64,000 bases of DNA from Kriegella aquimaris (GTDB lineage Bacteria > Bacteroidota > Bacteroidia > Flavobacteriales > Flavobacteriaceae), in the NCBI RefSeq assembly GCF_900103215.1, contig NZ_FNGV01000016.1, positions 1 to 64,000 on the forward strand. The letters run 5' to 3'. The position numbers and the translations under genes were made by a program. Positions 54,361-63,180 of the stretch are shown here, piece after piece (positions within the stretch are counted from its first letter, which is position 1; each line of letters starts with the position of its first letter). The notes under the pieces were generated by a model. The model had not been told where the DNA came from, did no database searches, and saw only the letters and a program-made list of their open reading frames with translations.

Positions 54361-54389
54361 AAAAACCAAGGTTTCGGCCTTGGCTTTTT
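54361..54389. terminator. Bidirectional intrinsic terminator
   Basis: CCAAGG (54366-54371) and CCTTGG (54378-54383) pair around TTTCGG, with A- and T-runs outside, separating the fucose-type unit from the convergent CHAP-like gene. Confidence 0.8.
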
Positions 54390-54410
54390 CGTTCTTATCC
54401 AACCTTTATT

Positions 54411-55496
54411 TCAACGTGTATTCCCACATGAGATAACATCTCCCAATTTCCGTCCAGTCCGTACACGTACTGTAGAGCTTGTGTTTCCCTCAATAGTTTT
54501 TATTCTAGTATCTTCGGTCAAATTGTTAGGGTCGTCAACAAAGTCGATAAACAACCCGCTATGTTGACCTCCACTGGCCCATTCAAAACGAAGATAATCT
54601 CCGGGGTTCAAATCATAAGAGCCGTTCATAATTTCACTAATTTGATGGGCGCGACCTATGCCATCAAAATAATTCTCCATCAATTGAGAACCAAAATTAC
54701 CCTCCGGTGTATCCCACATGGCCTTACGAAGCGCCCAACTTGCGAATTCACTGCACCATGCATTTTCGGTACCATACTTGGTCGAATCGGTTTTTCCGAT
54801 TTCTCTAGCCGCCCAATGTATTTGGGCAATCCAATTGTGGTCAATCTGTTCTAATTTTGTCTGAAGAATCTGGGCTGTTAATGAAATGAACCTACTGGGT
54901 TCCATAATCGAATCATCTAACCACACGGTGTAGTTCCAATCAAGAATCGTTTCTCCACTGTGCACTACTTTGATGTTTTCTATTTTTATACCATCACCAC
55001 TTTCGGTCTCTATCATCAATTCGTCCCAAGCATCGGTATCTATGTTTTCCATGGTATCCTGAATGGAATTGAAATCCCATTTTAAGGTATCTCCTCTTTG
55101 AAATTTGGTCGTAGGCCTTCCATTGAGCTGTATGGTGTGCCCATCGCCAAAATGCAATAATATATGGTCTGCATTACTACCATGGCTATTATTGCCGTCA
55201 CTGATTCTTATTTCAATATAATTTTCTCGAATTAAAGGTGCCCCACCAACATCACCGCCCGCCGATCGCAATACACTACGTTGTGATAGCAACTTGCGCT
55301 TAAATTTAATGGGCCTTAGTCCTTTTGCAATAGTTTCATCAATGCGAACAGGTTGCCTTTTATTGAGGCTAGACAATGCCCATGCATTAATTTCAGTTTG
55401 TTCTGCTATGTCTTTAGGAATGTAAAGATCAATTGGTTTCGCTTTCTGGGCCAGAGGCTTTAAGCTGGCTGTTTTGGTACTACTTTTTGTCAACAT
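54411..55496 (-). CDS. CHAP-like (NlpC/P60 superfamily) putative amidase with PLAT-like beta domain
   Basis: 361 residues. No signal peptide is seen; the N-terminal 85 residues are basic and probably disordered. Residues 92-195 (ENYIEIRISDGN to TILDWNYTVWLDD) look like a PLAT/LH2-type beta sandwich. The C-terminal part has the CHAP/amidase triad candidates: Cys248 in NAWCSEFASWAL, His312 in GGQHSGLFIDFV and a third position in KTIEGNTSS (Glu337/Asn338). A peptidoglycan amidase, peptidase or secreted toxin is plausible, but how it would leave the cell is unclear. Adjacent to a TIR gene on the same strand. Confidence 0.65.
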   Translation of the reverse strand: MLTKSSTKTASLKPLAQKAKPIDLYIPKDIAEQTEINAWALSSLNKRQPVRIDETIAKGLRPIKFKRKLLSQRSVLRSAGGDVGGAPLIRENYIEIRISDGNNSHGSNADHILLHFGDGHTIQLNGRPTTKFQRGDTLKWDFNSIQDTMENIDTDAWDELMIETESGDGIKIENIKVVHSGETILDWNYTVWLDDSIMEPSRFISLTAQILQTKLEQIDHNWIAQIHWAAREIGKTDSTKYGTENAWCSEFASWALRKAMWDTPEGNFGSQLMENYFDGIGRAHQISEIMNGSYDLNPGDYLRFEWASGGQHSGLFIDFVDDPNNLTEDTRIKTIEGNTSSTVRVRTGRKLGDVISCGNTR

Positions 55497-55862
55497 ACTA
55501 TAAATATTTAATGGATTACTTCAACTAATTATAGGGGGAGACGAACCACAGTTTTAAGAGGGAGATGCCAAGGAATGTCTATAAAACGGTCTTGAAATTT
55601 ATACATATTGATAAATTGCAAACACACCAATTGTATAGATAGCAGGAATCATTGTATAATCAGAAAAAAATAGGTCTTAGTTTTTAAGGTTCGACTTGGG
55701 GAATGGGATTTCAATACACAAGCATCATGTTCGTGTAATTATAATAAGGCAGGGCAATAGGAAGGGCTGAAAAACTAAATTCAACGGCTAACAGAACCAA
55801 ACAAAGTCTCATTGAATCGCCCTCCGTCTTTTGGGAAGTTCCGAATATCCTGTCAATGCGGA
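55497..55862. other. Intergenic stretch, no gene seen
   Basis: 366 bases between the CHAP-like gene and the TIR gene with no credible open frame, repeat or promoter pair recognised. Confidence 0.5.
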
Positions 55863-56861
55863 TTAATAGTAATAAGGATCATCATAAGCACCACCGATCA
55901 CTGCTAAAAAAATCACAATTGCCATAATGATTCCAAGGATAAGCAAAATCACACCAGCCGTTTTATTTTCCTTTGTATTTAGCGCTATTATTCCGGCAAT
56001 AATCCCAATTAGGGGAATGCAAAATGTTCCTAGGCCAAGCAAAATTACCAAACCTATATTCCATGGTTGGTGGGTGCTATCTTTTGTTACAGCTGTTCTG
56101 CTTTGTACAGGTTTGTGATAAACATTTGACGACGGAGGTGATTTGGGCTCTGGCCTCGGGCTTTTCACATCATCTGTTACCGGTTTGGGTTTGGGTTTGG
56201 GTTGTGGTGAAACGGGATATCGTTCTAAAAGTGCATCTATGTCTTTTGCCGTTGCAAACAATAATTCATCATGTTTTCGCAATCTATGCAATAAGAGTAT
56301 AATATCTTCATGGTTTACCTGTGGGTCTTCCAATTTTGATTGAAGTGTTTTCACCAGACCAATCTGCTCATTTCTGGTCATCGTTGGTGCATCAACTTTC
56401 TCTTTGAGGGTGTCTAGGTATGATATAGGTATTTCTGGAGGTTCCGGTAAAGGATCCGGTAATGAAGTTGTCGGTGTAATTCCCTTCAATGATTTAATTA
56501 AATCAATGATAGCGTTTTTTTGGTCAGATTTCGTGTAGTCTGCATATTGTACGTTTGATATGTACCTTGGTGCTAGCGCCAACGACACATCATTCTTAAT
56601 TAAAACAGGCAATGGTGCTTTTCCCAGTGCTTCGGCATACTTTAGTTCGCGTATACATGCCGTAGAGTCAATAGCGTCTTTAGCTATGGCAAATACGTAA
56701 ATTTCGCAATCTCTAATTTGGCTTAAGATGTTGTTCCACCAACTTTGCCCTCCGCTTATATCCCTATCAAACCAAACCTCATGGCCCAGCTCTTCTAAGT
56801 CTTTAACCAATGATGCTACTTCCCGTTGCGTTGATCTACTATATGTGACAAATATTTTCAT
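55863..56861 (-). CDS. TIR domain protein with C-terminal membrane segments
   Basis: The preferred start at 56861 (332 residues) puts MKIFVTYSRSTQREVASLV, the first TIR strand, at the N-terminus; an ATG ten codons earlier (56891) is possible. TIR domain about 1-140, with the candidate NADase glutamate in CIRELKYAEALGK. Then come a short helical domain (about 160-220), a Pro/Lys-rich linker (YPVSPQPKPKPKP), and two hydrophobic segments (WNIGLVILLGLGTFCIPLIG, then LLILGIIMAIVIFLAVIGG), ending DDPYYY. Membrane-tethered TIR proteins occur as NAD-consuming defence effectors or membrane sensors; the role here is unproven. Confidence 0.8.
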   Translation of the reverse strand: MKIFVTYSRSTQREVASLVKDLEELGHEVWFDRDISGGQSWWNNILSQIRDCEIYVFAIAKDAIDSTACIRELKYAEALGKAPLPVLIKNDVSLALAPRYISNVQYADYTKSDQKNAIIDLIKSLKGITPTTSLPDPLPEPPEIPISYLDTLKEKVDAPTMTRNEQIGLVKTLQSKLEDPQVNHEDIILLLHRLRKHDELLFATAKDIDALLERYPVSPQPKPKPKPVTDDVKSPRPEPKSPPSSNVYHKPVQSRTAVTKDSTHQPWNIGLVILLGLGTFCIPLIGIIAGIIALNTKENKTAGVILLILGIIMAIVIFLAVIGGAYDDPYYY

Positions 56862-56891
56862 ATCCTTTAGGTAATGCCCTAGTTCTAGCAT

Positions 56892-57327
56892 TTAATTTTT
56901 AACTAAATGCTTCATTAAAATGTGTCGCAGATTTCCGCGTCAAATCTGCTTCAGTCTAAACAGATAGCTATTTTTTTAATTTAATAAGGCCAAATCCCTA
57001 TAATTGGCAAATTGCAAAAAGTGTTGACCATAAAATAAAAGGATCTATCCTAATGTCAAGACATTTCCTAAAAGCCGAATTTTATTCTGTTTGATCTAAA
57101 TTAAGAAAATAATTCCATAGCTAAAAGTAGCGTATTTGGCCTATAACGGTAATAAATTATGTGTCATTTACTTAAAAACCTGTACCGTTGGTTAATGAAC
57201 TCGCCGTATGAAAGTAAGATATTTAGATAGAATCACCGAAAATCAGATATTTCCTCACTTAAGGCTACCATTAAATTTCAAATACAAGTGTTTATATCCC
57301 ACCATTTTTCAAGCAGTTTGCCATTAA
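56892..57327. other. Intergenic stretch, no gene seen
   Basis: About 435 AT-rich bases between the TIR gene and the sulfatase gene. No open frame, repeat or terminator could be supported. Confidence 0.5.
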
Positions 57328-58833
57328 TCACTTCCCATTCATTTCACGAATGATTTTTTCCATCTCCTTTTTCGATGGGCGTGGTCTTTTCCTAAAATCG
57401 TTCGATTTGCCCGTGTTTCTATCGAACTCATCGGGTGTTCTAAAATCAGGAAGACTATCATTAGAAATAGCCCTCATTCTTTTAAGTTCAGCACGTAAAT
57501 GCAGTAGGGTTTCCTTGGCATCGGTACTTCCTGCAAGGTTTTTTAGTTCATAGGGATCATTGACCACATCATATAATTCTTCTTCAGGCCGTGGGGCATC
57601 AAAACAGGCCAATTGCGCGGCTGTTAATTCTCCTTTTTGCTTTAGTTCAAGCATGGAAGTGAAGGTGCCCCCCACAAAAGCATCGGCCGATGGTGTATTT
57701 GGCAAATCGGTATAAAAATTACGAATATATTTATGGGTTTTGGTACGGATAGCTCTCGTATAGTCTTCATAATCGTGCCAGTGATCTTCAGCATAAATTT
57801 CATCCCTGACATTTTTTTCAGGGTCGGTCAATAGTTCGGAGAAATCAACACCCTCGAACGAGGGAATCGATTTCAAACCCGCCAGTTGCATAAATGTCGG
57901 CGCTATGTCTACGGAACTCACCAAACTCTCGCTCACCGAGCCAGGTTTTATCTTCTTTGGCCATTTCATTATCCAGGGTGTTTTTATAGCGCCATCATAA
58001 AGCGTGGTTTTATCTCTTGGAAAAGGTCTTCCATTATCACTAATAAAGAGTATTAATGTGTTTTCTGATATATCTTGCGCATCCAACTCTGCCACAACCT
58101 TTCCAACATAATTATCCAATCGGGTAATTTCGTTATAATAGTGAGCAAAGTCTTTTCGCACTTCTTCTGTATCTGGAAAATACGGGGGAAGTACCACGTC
58201 TTCTAACCCATGAGGATTTTCAATAATACCTTCGCTATACGGGCGATGTGGATCTACCGCGGCCAACCATAGAAAAAAGGGTTGGTTTTCGGGCCGTTCT
58301 TGCATAACAGGCACCCAATTCTCGCAGCCGCTACCGTCTCCAATTTGAGCCGTTTTTTTCCCCGTGGGAGATAATTGAAACCCGTGAGTACCCACATCTT
58401 TAACGAGGTCGAATCGGTCTTTGACAGCCTCGCCCATATGCCATTTTCCCGCTTGTGCCGTCCAATAGCCTGATTTTTTCAAATGTTCCACAAAGGTTAT
58501 TCGATCGGCAGGTAAGGGCCAGTGTAATTGTTCTGCATCAGTATTATGCGGATACATACCCGTTATGATACTGGTTCTGCTCGGGCTACAAGAACTTGTC
58601 GTTAAAAAAGCATTGTCGAAACGCATACCTTGAGCAGCAAGTTTATCAATGTTCGGTGTCTGAATATATGGATGCCCATAAGCACCACTATCATCCCAAG
58701 CCATGTCGTCTGCAATAATAAAAACGATGTTCGGTCTTTCTTCGCCAGCTTTATTTTCTTCCTTTTTCGAGGCGCATGAAGTCATGAACAATCCTTGAAG
58801 CACTAAAACGAATGCGACTATAAATATTTTCAT
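57328..58833 (-). CDS. Sulfatase (formylglycine type), lipoprotein
   Basis: 501 residues from the ATG at 58833, which starts the lipoprotein signal (VLVLQGLFMTSCAS, lipid Cys about residue 20). Sulfatase core: RPNIVFIIADDMAWDDSGAY (metal Asp pair), QTPNIDKLAAQG and the modification site CSPSRTSIITG, in which Cys becomes formylglycine. WLAAVDPHRPY and LILFISDNGRPFPRDKTTLY are further family blocks. Removes sulfate from a carbohydrate; the specific ester is unknown. Last gene of the minus-strand cluster, 90 bases after the sulfatase-lactonase fusion. Confidence 0.93.
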   Translation of the reverse strand: MKIFIVAFVLVLQGLFMTSCASKKEENKAGEERPNIVFIIADDMAWDDSGAYGHPYIQTPNIDKLAAQGMRFDNAFLTTSSCSPSRTSIITGMYPHNTDAEQLHWPLPADRITFVEHLKKSGYWTAQAGKWHMGEAVKDRFDLVKDVGTHGFQLSPTGKKTAQIGDGSGCENWVPVMQERPENQPFFLWLAAVDPHRPYSEGIIENPHGLEDVVLPPYFPDTEEVRKDFAHYYNEITRLDNYVGKVVAELDAQDISENTLILFISDNGRPFPRDKTTLYDGAIKTPWIMKWPKKIKPGSVSESLVSSVDIAPTFMQLAGLKSIPSFEGVDFSELLTDPEKNVRDEIYAEDHWHDYEDYTRAIRTKTHKYIRNFYTDLPNTPSADAFVGGTFTSMLELKQKGELTAAQLACFDAPRPEEELYDVVNDPYELKNLAGSTDAKETLLHLRAELKRMRAISNDSLPDFRTPDEFDRNTGKSNDFRKRPRPSKKEMEKIIREMNGK

Positions 58834-58923
58834 TTGATTGATTTTAATTCCATTTAACAATGGATTCTATTTTATTGCTGCCGTCAAATTTTTATGCACC
58901 CCACGAGCGGCTATTCCTCCATT

Positions 58924-61218
58924 TTATTTGGAGTACGGAAGTAAATTTACACGCAATAGATAATCATCAGCCGTAATAAACAAGTGCCTGCCGTCATCAC
59001 TGAACTCACAATTACCTGTTTTCTTATCTGTTCTGATAGTACCCAAATGTTTTCCTTTTGGTGAAATCACCAGCACGCCATCGGGTCCCGCCAAAAAGAT
59101 ATTCCCATTTTTGTCGATTTTCATGCCATCAGGTGATTGTTTACTGACACTGGCTTCCCGCAATTGTGTAGCATCAAAGAATGCTCTTTTGTTTTTAACA
59201 TGCCCCTCACCGACAATATCATAGGCCAAAATTTTTGGGGAGCTGACATCGGAATCGGCTACATACAGCGTTTTGTTATCATTCGAGATAGCAATACCGT
59301 TCGGGGCTTTTACACTCTCATCCAAAAGGGTCAAGGCTCCATCCTTACTGAAGAAATAAACGCCATTAAACCCTATTTCACTCTGTTTGTCGCCCAACCC
59401 GAAAGAAGGATCTGTGAAATACAAATTACCGTTTTGGTCATAAACCAAATCGTTCGGTGAATTTAATTTTTTTCCCTTGTAATGGGATACTAGCGATTGA
59501 AATTTTGGATGTAACACATCGGGCAAACTTACTAACTTGCTAATTGTGCGATCGCCTTGCTGGCATAGAATCAAATTACCATCGGAGTCCAATGTCAAAC
59601 CGTTCGAGCCTTTTCCTCCTTTTTGATTTTTATCGATTGAAGGCCCCGTATAACCTGAAGGAGTCATATAAAGTTCGAGTCCACTTATATCGTTCCATTG
59701 GTATATTTTGTTTTCGGGCACATCTGAAAATAGGAGTTTCTGACCTTGTGGCTGCCAAACGGGACCTTCGGACCAGTTAAAACCCTCCGCGACCAATTCG
59801 ATCCTGGCATGTTCGGAAACAACCGAATCAAATTCAGGAGCCAAACGTTCTATCCAGCCATAGCTGGGATACTTTTTTAAAGAATCTATAATGACCCTAA
59901 AATGCTTTTTTGTTATTTTAGTTTGGTCATCGAGTAAGGTAGAGGGTATGGAATCTTGTTCTAATTCATCCTCCTCGATATTATAGAACCTGCCGTCGCC
60001 ATATAATTTATAGGTGCTATTCATAACAAATTCCGAACGGGCAAATTGATCTTTATCCCACCCCGGTTTCGGGTTGTAATCCATATAAATCCAATCTCTT
60101 CGATGTGATGGCTTCCCTTCCAGAACAGGCAAAAAACTTTGCCCATCGGTGTGAAAATCTTCGGGAATCGGTTTTCCACCAGCCTCAAGTATCGTAGGTA
60201 AAAAGTCAATAGCGGAAATCAATTCATCGGTTGTAGACCCTTCTTTGATTTTACCAGGCCAATTCGCAATAAAAGGAACCTTAATACCAGCTTCGGTAGT
60301 CAATCCTTTACCACCTTGAACTACCTTTCTACCCATATTCGAGTAAATTTCGCGATTGGTGCCATTGTCGGAATAGAATAAAATCATAGTGTTTTCCCGC
60401 AATCCTTTTCTCTCGAGATTATCCACAATGTCTCCCACAATTTTATCGGTATATTCCACCATATCCTTAAAATAGCCCGGATTTTCATCAAATCTTTTTG
60501 TGGAGTCTTTCCATGTCATACTATTAGGAGTTGGCGAAAAGGGATTATGTGTAAGCACCATCGGATAGTATACAAAAAAAGGCTTCTCTCGCTGACGACT
60601 TACATATTCATTCAAATAATCACTGAATATATCTGGACCATATTTATCCTCGGTATTTTTCAAGAATTCCCCATTTTGAAAAATAACGGGATCGGCGTAA
60701 CGCGAGCCTTTATCTTCTGTATGCCCCACATGCCAAGTGCAATATTGATCAAAACCCGCCATATGGATTTTCATACCCGTATCGCGTCTGAATTCAGAAC
60801 CCGGATAATCAACGGGATCGTAACTCTGCAACTGCCATTTTCCAATGATACAGGTGGCATAGCCTGCATCTTGCATAAGATGCCCAAAAGTTTTCTCCCT
60901 GGGATCTAGAATGCCGAAGGAAGTCCAATTTCGATAGGTATATTTTCCCGTCATAATTTCTAAACGGGTAGGAGAACATAAGGGCTGGGCGTAGGCTTGG
61001 TTGAATTGCATACCGCCTGCCGCCAATTTATCGATGTTTGGTGTTTGATAGGAAGTACCACCATAACAACCCACAGCTTCATATCCCAAATCATCGACCA
61101 TAATCAGAATTATGTTGGGTCTTTCCGAGGTATTGCCTTGGGCGTTTAAGGGACCAAAGCACAAAAGAAAACCTGCTAAACAAAGAATTCCAATCAAAAA
61201 GTTAGGGGTTCGTTCCAT
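58924..61218 (-). CDS. Sulfatase fused to an SMP-30/gluconolactonase-like lactonase
   Basis: 764 residues from the ATG at 61218, which starts a signal peptide (ending FGPLNAQ); a longer frame to 61257 is less likely. The N-terminal part is a formylglycine sulfatase (PNIILIMVDDLGYEAVGCYG, TPNIDKLAAGG, CSPTRLEIMTGK, TMILFYSDNGTN). At about residue 480 a second domain begins: VAEGFNWSEGPVWQPQGQKL, GGKGSNGLTLDSDGNLILC, LNSPNDLVYDQNGNLYFTDP and APNGIAISNDNKTLYVADSD, a six-bladed SMP-30/gluconolactonase propeller with its metal-site Glu, Asn and Asp. One polypeptide would desulfate a sugar and open an aldonolactone. Fits the dehydratase and aldolase genes just upstream. Confidence 0.9.
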   Translation of the reverse strand: MERTPNFLIGILCLAGFLLCFGPLNAQGNTSERPNIILIMVDDLGYEAVGCYGGTSYQTPNIDKLAAGGMQFNQAYAQPLCSPTRLEIMTGKYTYRNWTSFGILDPREKTFGHLMQDAGYATCIIGKWQLQSYDPVDYPGSEFRRDTGMKIHMAGFDQYCTWHVGHTEDKGSRYADPVIFQNGEFLKNTEDKYGPDIFSDYLNEYVSRQREKPFFVYYPMVLTHNPFSPTPNSMTWKDSTKRFDENPGYFKDMVEYTDKIVGDIVDNLERKGLRENTMILFYSDNGTNREIYSNMGRKVVQGGKGLTTEAGIKVPFIANWPGKIKEGSTTDELISAIDFLPTILEAGGKPIPEDFHTDGQSFLPVLEGKPSHRRDWIYMDYNPKPGWDKDQFARSEFVMNSTYKLYGDGRFYNIEEDELEQDSIPSTLLDDQTKITKKHFRVIIDSLKKYPSYGWIERLAPEFDSVVSEHARIELVAEGFNWSEGPVWQPQGQKLLFSDVPENKIYQWNDISGLELYMTPSGYTGPSIDKNQKGGKGSNGLTLDSDGNLILCQQGDRTISKLVSLPDVLHPKFQSLVSHYKGKKLNSPNDLVYDQNGNLYFTDPSFGLGDKQSEIGFNGVYFFSKDGALTLLDESVKAPNGIAISNDNKTLYVADSDVSSPKILAYDIVGEGHVKNKRAFFDATQLREASVSKQSPDGMKIDKNGNIFLAGPDGVLVISPKGKHLGTIRTDKKTGNCEFSDDGRHLFITADDYLLRVNLLPYSK

Positions 61219-61278
61219 TGGGAAATTTATTATAGCGCTGGTTCTAAGATATTTCAATTATCTTTTTATAAGATTTAA

Positions 61279-62436
61279 TTACCACTCCGAGAAATTCCCA
61301 TCTTCGTTACGCCAAATAGGATTGGCCCAATTGTGGCCTACTTTCTGTCCTTCCAATAGTTTTTCTTCGTTGATTTCTACGCCTAGCCCTGGTTTCTTGA
61401 ATAAATCGATATGTCCGTCTTTGACATCAAAAATTTCAGGATTCAGCACATAATCCAATATATCATACCCTTGGTTATAATGAATTCCCAAGCTACTTTC
61501 TTGAATAATGGCATTCGCAGAGACAAAATCTATGTGTAATGCTGAAGCCAAAGAAATCGGGCCCAACGGACAATGGGGCGCGATGGTCACATCATAAGCT
61601 TCGGCCATAGTGGCAATGCGTCGCACTTCGGAAATTCCCCCGGCATGACTAAGGTCTGGCTGAATAATATCGACTACGCCTTGATGTAATATTTCTTTAA
61701 AATCCCATCTAGAGAACATACGTTCCCCTGTCGCTATTGGAATATTGGTGTATGGGTAAATGTGTTTTAGGGCATCGTTATTCTCCGAAAGAACAGGTTC
61801 CTCGATAAACATTGGCTCATAAGGTGCCAGTTCATCGATTAATTTTTTTACCATCGGCTTATGTACCCTGCCGTGAAAATCAAGTCCGATATCTAGGTCA
61901 TAACCAAATTCTTCCCGCAGCAGTTTAATATTGAGTGCAACTGTTTTAATGTCTTTTAGAGAGGAAACCCACTGCATTCCACCTGTTGCGTTCATTTTAA
62001 CCGCTTGATAGCCCGCCTTGACTTTTTCATGTGCCTGCTCTAAAACAACATCGGGGTTATCTCCCCCGATCCAACAATACATTTTCATTTTATGGCGGAC
62101 TGCCCCACCCAACAATTCGAACACGGGAACATTCAAAAATTTACCCTTAATATCCCATAAAGCCTGATCAATTCCCGATATGGCACTCATCAGAATAGGG
62201 CCTCCACGGTAAAAACCTCCACGGTATAAAATCTGCCAGATATCTTCAATGTCATTGGCATTTCTTCCGATAACATATTGCTCTAATTCTTTGACACAGG
62301 CTGCGACGGTATCGGCCTTGCCTTCAACAACGGGCTCGCCCCAACCTACAATACCACTTTTGGTAGTTACCTTAAGGAACAACCATCTGGGTGGCACTTT
62401 AAATAGTTCTATTTTCTCAATTCTTGAATCGTCCAT
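61279..62436 (-). CDS. dgoD: D-galactonate dehydratase-like enolase-superfamily enzyme
   Basis: Predicted to convert D-galactonate to 2-keto-3-deoxygalactonate with magnesium. 385 residues. The whole length follows the DgoD pattern: FKVPPRWLFLKVTTKSG, GWGEPVVEGKADTVAA, LYRGGFYRGGPILMSAISGI, LDFHGRVHKPM (metal Asp and general-base His), MFIEEPVLSENN, IATGERMFSRWDF and APHCPLGPISLAS. The end WANPIWRNEDGNFSEW is also typical. Other aldonates (fuconate, anhydrogalactonate) are handled by relatives, so the substrate is a prediction. Gap to the upstream aldolase gene only 5 bases. Confidence 0.88.
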   Translation of the reverse strand: MDDSRIEKIELFKVPPRWLFLKVTTKSGIVGWGEPVVEGKADTVAACVKELEQYVIGRNANDIEDIWQILYRGGFYRGGPILMSAISGIDQALWDIKGKFLNVPVFELLGGAVRHKMKMYCWIGGDNPDVVLEQAHEKVKAGYQAVKMNATGGMQWVSSLKDIKTVALNIKLLREEFGYDLDIGLDFHGRVHKPMVKKLIDELAPYEPMFIEEPVLSENNDALKHIYPYTNIPIATGERMFSRWDFKEILHQGVVDIIQPDLSHAGGISEVRRIATMAEAYDVTIAPHCPLGPISLASALHIDFVSANAIIQESSLGIHYNQGYDILDYVLNPEIFDVKDGHIDLFKKPGLGVEINEEKLLEGQKVGHNWANPIWRNEDGNFSEW

Positions 62437-62441
62437 TGCTT

Positions 62442-63068
62442 TTATTTAATTCGTTCTACAAATTGTCGAGCGGTATGTTTAATGGTTGCAATATCTTGCG
62501 CTGTGGTACCTGATTTGGTCAATACGCTTCCGATTCCCAAACCGGAAGCCCCAGCAGCCATCCAGTCGCGAGCATTTTCTAAATCAATGCCTCCAACAAC
62601 AAAAAATTTGGTCTCTGACAATGGGCCTCGAATTGCTTTAAAATAATCAAAACCCATATTGCCTGCTGGAAAAAGTTTTACGATATCGGCACCATTTTCT
62701 ACGGCCACACATACTTCCGTGGGTGTCAAAGCACCCATTAAAACAGGAATATTGTTTTTATGAGCCAATTTTATCACCTCCGCATTGGTATTGGGTGTTA
62801 CCAAAAATTGGGCCCCTGCCTTTATAGCATCAGCAGCGATTTTCGTATTGGTCACCGTGCCTGCACCGATAAGTGCTTTATCATAAAGTTCTCTGCCTTT
62901 TGAAATTTCCTCTAAAAAACCAGGTGTATTCGATGTGATTTCCAGCACTTTGATTCCCCCAGAAACAAGTCCTTTTAATACATTTTTCACCTCATCTTGC
63001 TTGCGCAAACGAATAATGGCAACAATTTTTTCACGCTCGATAAGCGCGGTTATTTCATTTCTTTTCAT
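62442..63068 (-). CDS. eda: 2-keto-3-deoxy-6-phosphogluconate/galactonate aldolase
   Basis: Cleaves a 2-keto-3-deoxy-6-phospho sugar acid to pyruvate and glyceraldehyde 3-phosphate. The ATG at 63068 gives 208 residues (MKRNEITALIEREKIVAII), preferred over a longer frame. Family residues: VLEITSNTPG (Glu), IGAGTVTN, FLVTPNTNAEV and the Schiff-base lysine in DIVKLFPAGNMG. Translated with dgoD. The kinase that makes its phosphorylated substrate is not encoded in the window. Confidence 0.92.
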   Translation of the reverse strand: MKRNEITALIEREKIVAIIRLRKQDEVKNVLKGLVSGGIKVLEITSNTPGFLEEISKGRELYDKALIGAGTVTNTKIAADAIKAGAQFLVTPNTNAEVIKLAHKNNIPVLMGALTPTEVCVAVENGADIVKLFPAGNMGFDYFKAIRGPLSETKFFVVGGIDLENARDWMAAGASGLGIGSVLTKSGTTAQDIATIKHTARQFVERIK

Positions 63069-63180
63069 CGCAGTATGTGTCAGGAAATTTAACCCTCCAT
63101 TATAGAACAAATTTGTTTTTCGTTACTAGTATGCCGATCAACATATAAGGTACGCCCTAAGGCTACGGCAAAACTTTTGG

